A DNA stretch of 64,000 nucleotides from Paragorgia papillata (Eukaryota > Cnidaria > Anthozoa > Scleralcyonacea > Coralliidae), in NCBI GenBank assembly GCA_035771165.1, contig JAWNZC010000286.1, positions 145,001 through 209,000 of the forward strand. The letters are read 5' to 3'. The number at the start of each line of letters is the position of its first letter. Within the stretch, counting starts at the first letter, position 1. Below the pieces are notes generated by a model. The model had not been told where the DNA came from. It made no database searches and worked only from the letters and a program-made list of their open reading frames with translations. This document shows, piece by piece, positions 11,753 to 23,711 of the stretch. The position numbers were made by a program, and so were the translations under genes.

Positions 11753-12262
11753 GTTGAAATTCATGAATTCAAGATAAGCTTCAGTAAACTTGTTGTTCAA
11801 GCTTGCAAGTATGGCATCATTGGTGTGCGTAGGATCTTCAAATGCCACACTAGTGAAGTACAGCTTCAATGCATTATAATTCTCAAGAATTCTCTTGACA
11901 CATTATTTCATTGACAGCCATCTAGTATGACCTATAGTTAAAAAAAAATAAATAAGAGAAAAAATATAAATCAAATTAGAAAAATTCAAATTAACATTTA
12001 ATTAGACAAAATCCCCACATACAGTAACACATTTAGCATGCTGGAATAACTTTTTACATACTTACCTGGGAGTAGGATTTTTAGATCTTTTAACTCAACA
12101 AACTGCTGGAATTCCTTAAATGACTCACATCTTTTGCTCGAAAGACTAAAGTGAGAAAATATATTTCTACACAGGTCCTCAACTGATTTCGGGAGGGTCT
12201 TCGAGGCATATGAACTGCAGAGGTGAATTAAATGGCACTTGACAGCCATAACCCATGGGTGG
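11753..12262 (-). pseudogene. hAT-family transposase, central/C-terminal part with a recognisable intron
   Basis: On the minus strand, 12262-12066 encodes VKCHLIHLCSSYASKTLPKS and the following helix, typical of the hAT transposase block after the second catalytic aspartate. A GTAAGT donor at 12065 and a TATAG acceptor at 11932 define a 134 bp intron. Joining 12066 to 11931 in phase recovers the family's T-R-W-L-S motif, and the frame goes on as ALKLYFTSVAFEDPTHTND. A stop lies a few codons after the junction, so the copy is dead. The N-terminal half is at 14217-14802, displaced by an insertion at 12263-14208. Confidence 0.75.
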
Positions 12263-14208
12263 CAGTGGCGTGCGGCGACTAAAATTGATAGGCAAGCGAA
12301 CCCCTCTAGGGGGGTCTGGGGACATGGTCCCCCAGAAAATTTTTGAATTTGAAAACCCCAGGAGTGCATTTCCAGTGACTTCCGAAATAATTTTTCCAAA
12401 AATAATGATCTGTAAGGCCTGGCTATAGGCTGGTATTTTTGAAAATACACAGTTATTTCACTGCATTCACAAATCAAAAATTACAGAACAGCTATATTTG
12501 GGTCATCAAAAATAGATGCATAATATTATGACTAGTGACTTTGAGGTAACTACAATAATTAGAAATAATGATAGAGTATTATTATTAGCAATTATATTTT
12601 ACAAATGTTATAAACTTATAATGCGTCTGCACAGTATGATGTAAATGTACAGACATGCATGCATGCATGCAGTCATTACATACATGGCATACTGGACATG
12701 TGTGTCTTCGTTTTCTCGTGTCTGTTGATGGTATTGCATAAGTTTCCCAAATCATCGTATCCTTTTTTGCACCACACTATCTTGTCCATTGGGTTGAACA
12801 AAAGACATGGCCAGCAGAATAACTTATTCATCTTGGAGAAGCCAGCCATCCATTTGTACTTGTCGTAATTTGATGTTTGAAAGATTCGAATAAAAACTTT
12901 ACCACGTCGTTTCGATGTTGTATGCAGTGCTTGCAACTCAGGAGTAGGACGGCCCCCTTCAACGATTTCTTTTTTCTCGGCAAAAGGTCTCGATCCAAAT
13001 GGGCGAGATAACAACGACTCTACAATACATTCGGTCATTTTGTATAGGCACGAAAACGTAGCGGTAACAGTTAAGATGAGGACGCTTTTCCAGTGACACA
13101 GTCTTCGGTACAGTGCTTATTGACTAATAACATAGCAGCAACTTACCCTTGTTTATATATGTTTAGTTTAAAGGAGTGGCAATACAGGGCGCGGGACAAA
13201 ATCATAGCGACGTTCATTGCTAACTTCCGTGACGTCACGTGTTACGCGTATCTCGCATGTTCTTAACTACGCTCCTCTTTTAACCATCTATGTCTTGTCT
13301 TATAAATTATAATGCACAGCAAAACGTGTTTTACATCTTCTAGATTATCCGAGAATAAACAGTGATGTTTAGTCTCGTGTGTTTTTAGTGATTAATTTAT
13401 TTCAGCAACAGAATTGCACAATCAGTCATATAGTCATACGCCGCATGTTTGCGCGCATTTGATTATTTCTGTAGACTTTAGTTCAAGCAATTTGCATGCT
13501 ACAAATAAATGGATTACGGACATTATAACTAGTTTTAAATGAACATTACCTTTTGGTTGCTGCGCAATTCACCAACAATATCACCATTCACCAACGACTT
13601 GCCCTTCATAACTTTATTTCTCAATTTTGAATGATGTACAATGTGTATGGTTTAAAACAACGCGCCTTGGTGCCTATAATTCCCCTGTTTGAAATTGAAA
13701 ACCCAACTCGTGCTGTCTTGCGTGCGTGTCATTCCTACGCTAAGGGCCCAGAGGCAAGTGTTCATCGTATCGCACGTGTGTGTTGGCGAATCAGCTATCA
13801 AGCGGTGTCCCTTAGAAGCGCCGCTTGCTTTTGCTCTATATTCGTCCAATTGGAGGCTCCCAAACCTAAATTAGCGCATGCGCAATCGTTGGTTTTAAGC
13901 TCTGAAGGCAAGCGCGCTTGCCTTGGTTAATAATCAAGAAATAATTATAACTCGTAAGCAGGGTGTATCAAGATAAGTCTTCTTAATCCACTTGACTCTT
14001 TCTAGACAAAACATTTAGAACAATCACGCAAACACTAACAAGTGTTATGCAAGCAGGACATTAACTCGCGCACTAGGGAGAAGATTTAGTTTGATAATTG
14101 ATATTGTTTAGAAGAGAACAATTAAGACTGATTTTGTTCAGAGATTGGTCCAGAAAAATTTTTCATTCAGTAAAAATGTTTAGGCAAGCGGCGCTTGCCT
14201 ACGCTTAC
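12263..14208 (-). mobile_element. Second hAT-like element inserted into the older hAT copy
   Basis: The block between the two halves of the hAT transposase starts with CAGTGGCG at 12263, a typical hAT terminus, and contains the G/C-rich GGGGTCTGGGGACATGG segment near 12310-12335 that often lies near hAT ends. The right end near 14180-14208 carries a related AGGCAAGCG box and an inverted TACGCTTAC resembling an eroded terminus. The expected 8 bp target duplication is not visible, so exact limits are uncertain. It carries one TTF-type zinc-finger ORF and otherwise non-coding sequence. Confidence 0.5.
12676..13038 (-). CDS. TTF-type zinc-finger N-terminal exon of a hAT (ZMYM1-like) transposase
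   Basis: This 120-codon frame contains FCWPCLLFNPMDKIVW, a glycine-tyrosine step (KKGYDDLGNL) and a terminal histidine pair region (NRHEKTKTHMSS). Together they form the TTF-type zinc finger found at the N-terminus of one hAT transposase group and of host ZMYM1-like proteins. The catalytic domain that should follow is missing, so this is a truncated transposon ORF, not a host gene. It lies inside the insertion that splits the older hAT element. Confidence 0.75.
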   Translation of the reverse strand: MTECIVESLLSRPFGSRPFAEKKEIVEGGRPTPELQALHTTSKRRGKVFIRIFQTSNYDKYKWMAGFSKMNKLFCWPCLLFNPMDKIVWCKKGYDDLGNLCNTINRHEKTKTHMSSMPCM

Positions 14209-14216
14209 ATGACCGA

Positions 14217-14802
14217 ATCTCGAGTTTAAAATCCTTTTCATCAAAATAGACTCCAAGTATAGCAAGCTGTGAGTTGTTGGCCGGTCTGTTGTCTCGTCGA
14301 TGATCAGTGAGAACTTGTTTGCTTTTAACTTGGCAACACATTCTTGGATGGAATAAAATCCTAGAACTTGTCGGATAACATTTGTGGCTTTTTGTTTCCC
14401 CAACTTCACTTCACGAAGTGCTCGATCAGAAGGGAAAAGATTTCTAAGTAGGGGAATTAAATCTTCCACAATGCTGATAGGCAGATTCTTCTCTGCAATG
14501 AATGAACAGAGTTTTATTTCAATTCGTGCTGACTTAACTTGTGATTCCAATAACGAAGTTATTGGCGAGCTTGCCTGAACCTTGATCCTACACATGTCCT
14601 TGTGTTTTTTGTTTTCTTTATGTCGTTTCAGTGCGGTCTTTGCACAAGATAACTTACAATCGCAAAGCTTGCAGTAGGGCACTTCGTTTCGCTTTTCAAT
14701 CCAGTCCTTGAATTCAGCATCAGCTAGCCAAGCATTCAAAAACTTCTGCTCATATTTCTTCTTTTTAGCATGAAAACCATGCCCACCATCATCTTCGTTC
14801 AC
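14217..14802 (-). pseudogene. hAT-family transposase N-terminal part with BED-like finger
   Basis: Reading from the ATG at 14802, residues about 15-60 include FLNAWLADAEFKDWIEK and YCKLCDCKLSC with a distal R-H-x-E-N-K-K-H, a BED/C2H2-like finger used by hAT transposases to bind their termini. Near residue 175 the KFSLIIDETTDRPTTHS segment corresponds to the first catalytic aspartate region (I-D-E-T-T/S). The frame then shifts near 14240; the alternative frame carries the expected GVYFDEKDFKLEIRS. The downstream half continues at 12262 after the nested insertion. Confidence 0.8.
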
Positions 14803-14808
14803 ACGTAC

Positions 14809-15758
14809 GCTTCATGGTATATTTCTATTTCATTTCAGCGACGCCATATGTCAATGTTTACCACGTAGTGTTATAGCCGATTAACTGAATACAATAACAC
14901 GTGCGTGCGACATGATATATTCTTAACTTAAATCGTTACTGGATCACATCACTCGCATGCTCACGAAACTAGGGAGCAGCCCCCTGTCGAGCTTGTTTTA
15001 CACACGGACATAGTGCTTATGAGCAATGGAAATGAATACATAAAACATTGCTGGAGGAGGTCAGGAATTTGAGGCATGGTACCTAGAGTCTAGAGAAAGC
15101 ACGAAATTTCCTTAGATTTCTCGAATATTCCTTAGATTTCCTTAGGTCGAGATAGCGGACTTAGGCATTTATCTCGTCCGTGGTATTTCTCTCCTTTTCC
15201 GCACCCGGGTTATGCAATTGCTCCCCCAAATTCTCTCCGTTTGATTCGAAAACTCTCACAAATCTTAATACGAATCACCCAACAAACTCATGTCATTGGA
15301 GCTCGCCTCATCGCCACCAGTGCCAAATTCTACTAGACATCAGCGTCGATGTACGTACTCCAATCTCAAGGAAGCACAAGTCAGTGGATTCCCATATTTG
15401 GACTCCTTACCACAACAAAAACATATTTGACTTCTCCTGAAGGATTTATTCTACAAATTAAAATAAATTATAATTAAAAATAAATTATAATTAAAATCAA
15501 AAATCAAAATAAATTATATTACTAACCCCCCACCCCCCACCCCCCACCCCCATCAAATTCAAAACTTAAAATCCACTTCATAAAACCTAACCCCCTCTCC
15601 CATAACTTAAAAGCCACTTCCTAAAAACCTAACCTCAACCCTAAACATAACTTGAACAAACAAGGCAATGGGCTGCTTGGTGGGGCATTCTGTAGCTAGT
15701 TAAGGTCGATCCGACTAGACAATCCAAGCATGAAGAAAAACTTTCCCATTGTAAATTT
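14809..15758. other. Spacer with a C-rich microsatellite
   Basis: No protein family was recognised; an 86-codon frame at 15180-15440 is probably chance. A (CCCCCCA)n run lies at about 15526-15552, and AT-rich low-complexity sequence precedes it. The 5' end of LINE 1 may start within the last 100 bp. Confidence 0.5.
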
Positions 15759-18748
15759 TTGGAAAGCAATCAAACATTGTTCAAGGCGTTCAATACAGTG
15801 GATGAACCATCTAAAGCATGTGCAACATGTGACAAGAATATAAATAGTAAGCTACCTCAAACAAACATAAGTGGCAATTTTTTTGAAAAGATGAAATCCT
15901 TTCCCAAACAGAGAGGATTCAAAATGGCTTTTTTAAATATGGTAAGTTTGCCAAAAAGATTTGATGAAATTAATTTTACAATGTCAGACAAAGTGCTAGA
16001 TTTGTTTGCCTTCAATGAAACTAGGCTTGACTCAACAATTACTGATGGTATGATTCATATAGATGGCTATGATCTTATTAGGAAAGATAGATCAAGAACA
16101 GGTGGTGGTGTCTGTATTTACTTACGAAATAATATAAACTATCAGATCAGAGATGATATTATACCATCTGATCTTGAAGCTGTGTGTGTAGAAATTAATA
16201 AACCACACAGTCGGCCATTTGTAGTAATTACAGTTTATAGACCACCAAATGTTTCAACTGATTTCTTTACTCATTTTGAGCAATTAATTCAAAATATTGA
16301 TGATGAAAATAAAGAAATTTACATTCTTGGTGATCTGAACTGTAACTTGCTCAAATCTAATTCTGACCAACCAACAATAAAACTAAAATCCCTACTTGAA
16401 ATGTATCAATTATCACAATTAATTACTGAGGCTACACGAATAACTATGACGTCTACTACCTTAATTGATCATTTCATCACAAATAAACCAGAAAGAATAT
16501 GCAAGTCTGGTGTTATCCACACTGGAATCAGTGATCACAGCCTGATTTATGCCATCAGAAAAATTAATATAACTACTCATAAAAATGTAGAAAATATTTC
16601 TGAAATCAGAAATATGAAATTTTTCAATGAACAAAAATTTCTTAATGACTTATCACAGCAATCGTGGGAAAATATTTATTTCTTTGCCGACAATCCAAAT
16701 AGTATGTGGGACATTTGGAAAGAATTGTTTCTTCAAGTTCTTAATAAACATGCTCCACTTCAAATGAAAAAAATTAAATCAAAATCAACTCCATGGATTA
16801 CTAGTAATATTAAAGAAATGATTGATACAAGAGATAAATTAAAAAGAAAAGCCATCATTACTAAACTAGAAACTGACTGGGAAAACTATAAAAGAATAAG
16901 GAATGATACAAACATGCAATTAAGACAAGCTAAAAAAATTATTATTCTAATAAAATTACAAGTGAAAGACAGAATCCAAAAAGTGCATGGAAAACAATTA
17001 ACAGTTTACTTGGCAAACAAAGTAAACACTCCAAGGTGAATGAGTTAATTATAAATGACAAAAATCTGACAAGTACCAGTGAGATTGCAGAAGGCTTCAA
17101 TAATTTTTTTTCTGAAATTGGACCAAATCTAGCTCAAGAAATTAGAACTTGTAATTCTAATTTCCAACAGTATGTACAGAAAAGTAAATCTGAGTTTGCT
17201 GCATTTGAAGCAGTCACTGTCAATAACATCTATCATCTCCTCTGTCAGCTGCCCAGCGCAAAAGCTACTGGCGTAGACAACATTTCAAGTAAGATAATTA
17301 AAATTGCTGCGCCAATAATTTCAAGTCCCCTTACATTTATATTCAACCAATCCATTACTCTATGCATGTTTCCAAATGATTGGAAAATAGCAAGAGTAAC
17401 ACCAGTTTTTAAAAATGGCAAGCGGAACTTACCAGGCAATTACCGACCTATATCTGTTCTGCCTGCCATAAGCAAGGTCATGGAACATATTATATACACA
17501 CAGTTGTATGAATATTTGACAAAAAATAAACTACTTTCTGAGCATCAGTTTGGCTTTCGAAAGTACCATTCTACTGCTACTGCTCTTCTAGACTGTACCA
17601 ACAACTGGTATGTAAACATGGACAGAAAATCATTTAATTTGGTTGTTTTAATAGATCTGAAAAAAGCCTTTGATACCATTGATCACCAAATTCTGTTAGA
17701 CAAAATGGAACTCTACGGTGTCAAAGGCAGTGCTCTTTTGCTACTTAAATCATATTTATCAGAACGTTGCCAGAAATGTCAAGTTAATGGTTATCTTTCA
17801 TCAGAACGTGGCTTAAAATGTGGTGTTCCACAAGGATCCATTTTGGGACCACTATTTTTCTTAATCTACATAAATGATCTACCGGAATGTTTAAACAAAA
17901 CTAAAGCTCGATTATTTGCTGATGACACGAATATAACAGCAGCAGGAGAGACGATAAATGAGATTGAGATTGCAGTAAACTCGGACTTAGAAAATCTTCG
18001 GAAATGGCTCATAGCCAATAAACTAAGTCTGAATGTAACAAAAACTGAATTTATATTGATTGGTTCACAACAGATGCTACAACGAATCAATGATTGTCAA
18101 CTAAATATTAATATTGAAGGCAAGCAAATTAAGCAAGTATCTGAAAGTAAAACTCTGGGGGTTATAATCGACCAGCACTTGAATTGGAAAAGTAACACTG
18201 AAAGCATATGTAAGAAAATTACTTCGGGATTAGGTGCCCTTCGACGTCTAAAAGAATTTGTTGGCAGGAAAACACTTTTATCAGTATATAATGCTATAAT
18301 ACAACCACACTTTAATTACTGTGAAGTTTGGAATGTGTTTGGTGAAACCCAGTCTACACATTTACAAAAACTTCAAAACAGGGCTGCTCGTATTATAGCA
18401 GATTTACCTAATGAAGTAAGCCAAGAAACTGTTTTAAATGCATTAGGATGGGAACCATTAAAACAACAGAGGGAAAAGGCAAAAGCAAAAATCATGTTTA
18501 AGATACTTAACAATATGGGGCCAGAATGTCTGAACAAACTATTTACTTTCAGGCAAGACGTCTTAAGTCACAATCTTCGTGACAGTTCTTCTAAAGTGTG
18601 TTTGCCACAACCACGAACAAACAACATGAAAAAAAGTCTTATGTTTGATGGCGCCTCAATATGGAATTCCCTACCATCAAACATAAAAGACAGTAAATCC
18701 TTTTCAAGCTTTAAACGAAACATTGCTACTTATGTTGACACAAACTAA
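15759..18748 (+). pseudogene. LINE 1: CR1/L2-like ORF2 with endonuclease and reverse transcriptase, one frameshift
   Basis: The first frame (15759-17039, 426 aa) holds an apurinic-type endonuclease: AFLNMVSL, NETRLDS, RTGGGVCIYL, VYRPPN, GDLNCN (16329-16346) and SDHSLIY in order. The second frame (open into 18748, 570 aa) holds a complete reverse transcriptase with AFDTIDH, GVPQGSILGP (from 17822) and the catalytic FADD box (17915-17926), then the C-terminal region ending in WNSLPSNIKD. The frames are joined by a one-base slip at the A7 run near 16931-16937; continuing in the RT frame from there preserves family-like sequence, so a single deletion separates the copy from an intact ORF. No ORF1 is evident. 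It lies inside the PWWP intron in sense orientation. Confidence 0.93.
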
Positions 18749-18917
18749 GATTTTCTCTATATCTATGTAAATACCGAAACTACAACCAATGTAATATAGC
18801 TGAGTACTGTTCTGTTATTTTCGTTCTGTTTGTAAATAATGTAATTTTGCTTATATTGCTTTACACGCCCATCGTGGAAACCAGCTTTTGCTGACGATGC
18901 TAGCGTGGTTAAATAAA

Positions 18918-18918
<1 letters not shown>
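18749..18918 (+). other. 3' UTR of LINE 1
   Basis: 170 bp of non-coding sequence ends in a GC-richer stem-loop-like segment (CCATCGTGGAAACCAGC to CGATGCTAGCGTGG) and GGTTAAATAAAATC, directly followed by TCTA repeats. CR1/L2-clade LINEs characteristically end in short tandem repeats instead of poly(A), and the conserved 3' stem is the expected recognition site for their own reverse transcriptase. Confidence 0.8.
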
Positions 18919-19009
<91 letters not shown>

Positions 19010-20685
19010 GTCTATCTGTCTATCTGTCTATCTGTCTATCTGTCTATCTGTCTATCTGTCTATCTGTCTATCTGTCCATCTGTCCATCTGTCCATCTGTC
19101 CATCTGTCCATCTGTCCATCTGTCCATCTGTCCATCTGTCCATCTGTCCATCTGTCCATCTGTCCATCTGTCCATCTGTCCATCTGTCCATCTGTCCATC
19201 TGTCCATCTGTCCATCTGTCCATCTGTCCATCTGTCCATCTGTCCATCTGTCCATCTGTCCATCTGTCCATCTGTCCATCTGTCCATCTGTCCATCTGTC
19301 CATCTGTCCATCTGTCCATCTGTCCATCTGTCCATCTGTCCATCTGTCCATCTGTCCATCTGTCCATCTGTCCATCTGTCCATCTGTCCATCTGTCCGTC
19401 TGTCCGTCTGTCCGTCTGTCCGTCTGTCCGTCTGTCCGTCTGTCCGTCTGTCCGTCTGTCCGTCTGTCCGTCTGTCCGTCTGTCCGTCTGTCCGTCTGTC
19501 CGTCTGTCCGTCTGTCCGTCTGTCCGTCTGTCCGTCTGTCCGTCTGTCCGTCTGTCCGTCTGTCCGTCTGTCCGTCTGTCCGTCTGTCCGTCTGTCCGTC
19601 TGTCCGTCTGTCCGTCTGTCCGTCTGTCCGTCTGTCCGTCTGTCCGTCTGTCCGTCTGTCCGTCTGTCCGTCTGTCCGTCTGTCCGTCTGTCCGTCTGTC
19701 CGTCTGTCCGTCTGTCCGTCTGTCCGTCTGTCCGTCTGTCCGTCTGTCCGTCTGTCCGTCTGTCCGTCTGTCCGTCTGTCCGTCTGTCCGTCTGTCCGTC
19801 TGTCCGTCTGTCCGTCTGTCCGTCTGTCCGTCTGTCCGTCTGTCCGTCTGTCCGTCTGTCCGTCTGTCCGTCTGTCCGTCTGTCCGTCTGTCCGTCTGTC
19901 CGTCTGTCCGTCTGTCCGTCTGTCCGTCTGTCCGTCTGTCCGTCTGTCCGTCTGTCCGTCTGTCCGTCTGTCCGTCTGTCCGTCTGTCCGTCTGTCCGTC
20001 TGTCCGTCTGTCCGTCTGTCCGTCTGTCCGTCTGTCCGTCTGTCCGTCTGTCCGTCTGTCCGTCTGTCCGTCTGTCCGTCTGTCCGTCTGTCCGTCTGTC
20101 CGTCTGTCCGTCTGTCCGTCTGTCCGTCTGTCCGTCTGTCCGTCTGTCCGTCTGTCCGTCTGTCCGTCTGTCCGTCTGTCCGTCTGTCCGTCTGTCCGTC
20201 TGTCCGTCTGTCCGTCTGTCCGTCTGTCCGTCTGTCCGTCTGTCCGTCTGTCCGTCTGTCCGTCTGTCCGTCTGTCCGTCTGTCCGTCTGTCCGTCTGTC
20301 CGTCTGTCCGTCTGTCCGTCTGTCCGTCTGTCCGTCTGTCCGTCTGTCCGTCTGTCCGTCTGTCCGTCTGTCCGTCTGTCCGTCTGTCCGTCTGTCCGTC
20401 TGTCCGTCTGTCCGTCTGTCCGTCTGTCCGTCTGTCCGTCTGTCCGTCTGTCCGTCTGTCCGTCTGTCCGTCTGTCCGTCTGTCCGTCTGTCCGTCTGTC
20501 CGTCTGTCCGTCTGTCCGTCTGTCCGTCTGTCCGTCTGTCCGTCTGTCCGTCTGTCCGTCTGTCCGTCTGTCCGTCTGTCCGTCTGTCCGTCTGTCCGTC
20601 TGTCCGTCTGTCCGTCTGTCCGTCTGTCCGTCTGTCCGTCTGTCCGTCTGTCCGTCTGTCCGTCTGTCCGTCTGTCCGTCTGTCC

Positions 20686-20777
<92 letters not shown>

Positions 20778-20954
20778 GTCTGTCTATCTGTCTGTCTATC
20801 TGTCTGTCTGTCTATCTGTCTGTCTATCTGTCTGTCTATCTGTCTGTCTATCTGTCTGTCTATCTGTCTGTCTATCTGTCTGTCTATCTGTCTGTCTATC
20901 TGTCTGTCTATCTGTCTGTCTATCTGTCTGTCTATCTGTCTGTCTATCTATCTG

Positions 20955-20997
<43 letters not shown>

Positions 20998-20998
20998 C
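18919..20998. repeat. Layered TCTA/TCTG/CCGTCTGT satellite grown from the LINE tail
   Basis: A 2.08 kb array without interruption. The order is TCTA (18919-19008), alternating TCTG-TCTA (19009-19072), CATCTGTC octamers (about 40 copies, 19073-19392), CGTCTGTC octamers (162 copies, 19393-20688), TCTG (to about 20772), TCTG-TCTA (to about 20950), and TCTA again (to 20998). The sequence of variants is nearly symmetric about the centre. Because the octamers contain no stop, long spurious ORFs run through in several frames. Confidence 0.97.
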
Positions 20999-21933
20999 TC
21001 TTAACCCCAACCCTAACCTTCTCCGTAATCTCAATCATATTCATCACCCTAACACCTTAAACCTCAAATTATTAACCATTTTTCACCACTACTCACCAAC
21101 ACAATACACGAAGGATGGTAAGTCACAACCAGGATCTAAATACCTGAACCTTATGGTTTACTTTTACTTTTATTATACATTTTACAAAACATTCCTTGAA
21201 AAAGGAAATTTAGGAAATTTCGTTGAAAGTGGAAACACTGGTTTTGCACAGCACCACGCTACTGTATAATTTATGTTGCCTTGATAAAAATATGACGGAT
21301 AATAAATGACGGTCTGCTGTTGGTTTTTTAAACAGACCAACTTCTCTTCTGGCCAAAAGGAGAAAAAAGTAATCAAAGTTATCCATACATATTGCTTTGT
21401 TTGATTTTGTTGCTAATTATTTTCATGTCATAATGATTTTATATTTGTTCATAATAATTTTTGTTTATACATAAACTAGTTTATAAACTAGTTTATACAT
21501 AAATTAGAAAATACAAATTATTTAAAATTTGACTAAATTGGTGAAGAACAATAGTATAAGTCTAAAGTTAATTACTAAAAAGGCTGTATTGATACATTTT
21601 TTAAACTATTTTACACCTGTCACAATTTAAAGAGAAGCGTAGTTTTTGCATTTATTACAAATATCACGCCCGTTTATTCACGCGTCTTTTATAAAGCGTG
21701 GAACACGTATAAAAGGTAAATATAAACGTAGTGTTTTACACCAACCTTTTTATATTTCGATTTGTAAAACGTACAAACCCTTATGTTATTATGAACAGTC
21801 GAAGCAAATTTGCACTTAAGAGTAGCGGATGTTTTTACTGCGGCGAAAGTTAAAACATCTGTTCCTAAACTCTGCCTCGGTGAAAACGGTAGGCGCTTGT
21901 CCGACCGGTTAACATCTTCGCTCATTATGCCAC
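20999..21933. other. Intron spacer, no gene recognised
   Basis: AT-rich sequence. A short perfect palindrome (ATAAACTAGTTTATAAACTAGTTTAT) is centred near 21485. The antisense 78-codon frame at 21689-21925 has no recognisable motif. Confidence 0.45.
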
Positions 21934-22263
21934 TTTAAAGTGCCTATGAAATGAAAATTATGTCTGTCTTATTTGAAAGAACACTTAAATGATAGAGTGA
22001 CATATTTTGAAGTTTTTCGTTTCCTTGCTTTGTTCTTGAGATATTTCAGTTTGTTTGATATGCAAATTAAACATTTGTGCATAATGAGTTATATAAAAAA
22101 GGTATATCTTTGCTATTATCAAAATTTCGAGGGAAGCATGTGCATGTGGTTCGCCCAGATCTCTAAACAGGTAGATTTTCAAGTGATTATATTTGACAAT
22201 AGCAAAGATATATAACGTTTTTGTATCTACTGCGCATGCGTAGTAGATACTATGCTATCGACG

Positions 22264-22322
22264 GGTTGAGTTGAGTTGAGTTGAGTTGAGTTGAGTTGCG
22301 TTGAGTTGCGTTGCGTTGCGTT
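22264..22322. repeat. (TTGAG)n pentanucleotide microsatellite
   Basis: About 12 units of TTGAG turning into TTGCG at the right end, inside the 21.9-23.6 kb element. Confidence 0.95.
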
Positions 22323-22850
22323 AGCCGAATACTGTAGATCAGGTCGTTTTCCGAAGTGATTTTAAATTATAACATACTTTGCCACGAATCTAATAGTTCG
22401 CGCTGAGTTGAGCACTGAGTTGAGCACTGAATTGGCGAATAGAAATACGATTAGAGCGACAAGTTGTGTCACTATATTGTTGTGTCTATATAGTGGGTTT
22501 GTGTGTGTTCGCGCTGAATGTTGACCTAAAATGCGATCAGAGCGACATTTTGTGTTAACTAATAGTGTGTTGCGAATATGTCCACGTCGTTTTGTGAAGT
22601 GATTTTAAACTATAGCATAGTTGATGAATTAAATTAACTTGCCTTGCTAGTTTTCGCGCTGAATGATTTAAAATCCGATCAGAGCGACATGCTGTGTTTT
22701 AATATAGTGTGTTGTGAATGTGTTCATTGTGTGAGTTGAGCACTGAATGGCGATCAGAAATACGATCAGACAACATGTTGTGTCTATATGGTTTGTTGTG
22801 CCATTCCGTGTTTAGTAGCTAGTGTTTAGTGTATTGTGAATAGTTTGTTG
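22323..22850. repeat. Degenerate tandem array with CGATCAGAGCGACA core
   Basis: Four or five diverged monomers share TTCGCGCTGA, a GATCAGAGCGACA core and TAGTGTGTTGTGAATGTGTT, spaced irregularly at about 90-190 bp. GTCGTTTTNNGAAGTGATTTTAAA also occurs twice (22340 and 22585). It forms the interior of the inverted-repeat element. Confidence 0.7.
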
Positions 22851-22914
22851 TTTGCCTTATCCCCTATGCTTATCCCTAATCATAATATGACAAGTTTAGG
22901 TAAATTGGGAAAAA

Positions 22915-23365
22915 CAGGAAACGCGGTCGCTAATCGCATTGTTAAAAGAATGTCACACTATATCGCTTTCGTTCTATTAATCTTAACTATATGTTAGACT
23001 CTGGTAACACATGCATTGATTTGCTAGAACAATGATCAACGCGCTTTTGGAATAAGTATTTTATACGCCTATATATAACTCAAGCAGTGCCAAGTACAGT
23101 TGATTTCCGTGTATAAACTTATAGCTAACATGTCAACAGAACACTTGAAACATTAGTTAAAAGGCTATTCAGATTTCAGAAAGATCTTGATTCCAAGACA
23201 AACGAGCATCAGGAAACGCGGTCGCTAATCGCATTGTTAAAAGAACGTCACACTATATCGCTTTCGTTCTATAATCTTTACTATGTAGACTCTGGTAACA
23301 CATTGATTTGTCTGAGAACTGTGGTCTGAGCAATGATCAACGCGCTTTCGCAGTAGATACATGCA
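22915..23365. repeat. 140-bp direct duplication, spacing ~300 bp
   Basis: GGAAACGCGGTCGCTAATCG and the following about 140 bp occur at 22917 and again at 23213, with small indels. The second copy merges into the right terminal inverted repeat. Confidence 0.85.
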
Positions 23366-23711
23366 CGCCTGAGAGTGCCTATTTTTTGATAACTCATTAT
23401 GCACGTGTGACGTCGCAACATGCGACATTTACATCAAACAAACTGAAATATCTCAAGAACGAAGCAAGGAAAAGAAAAACTGCAAAATATGTTCTTCTAT
23501 CATTTTAAGTGTTCTTTCAGATAAGGCAAACTTCATTTTCGTTTCATAGGCAGTTTAACACAACTGGATAAGCACCCAGAGGAATACAAGTGGCTCTGTT
23601 TCCATACTCTATCGGGACCGAAGCGGTTACACTAGCAGGGTTGGTTTGATTATTGTTGAAAGTAAAAATTGGCTGGCATTAGACAGAATACTCAAGCTGC
23701 TTGGATACCTA

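Larger units (their letters stand above)
21934..23558. mobile_element. Non-autonomous element with ~170-bp terminal inverted repeats
   Basis: The first about 167 bp (21934-22100, including GCCTATGAAA and AGAACACTTAAATGATAGA) is the diverged reverse complement of the last about 178 bp (23381-23558). The interior is entirely repeat: a TTGAG microsatellite, a degenerate tandem array and a 140-bp direct duplication. Only short, motif-less ORFs exist. Superfamily is undetermined because no clear target duplication is visible. Confidence 0.75.

Noticed and set aside
15580..15660. Telomere-like CCTAA/CCCTAA phrases (also near 21000 and 53725-53800)
   Set aside because: Only isolated, irregular copies; no tandem TTAGGG array.
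18888..21269. 793-codon ORF rich in L-S-V-C-P-S
   Set aside because: It is the translation of a stop-free octanucleotide satellite; all frames on one strand are open and no non-repetitive domain exists.
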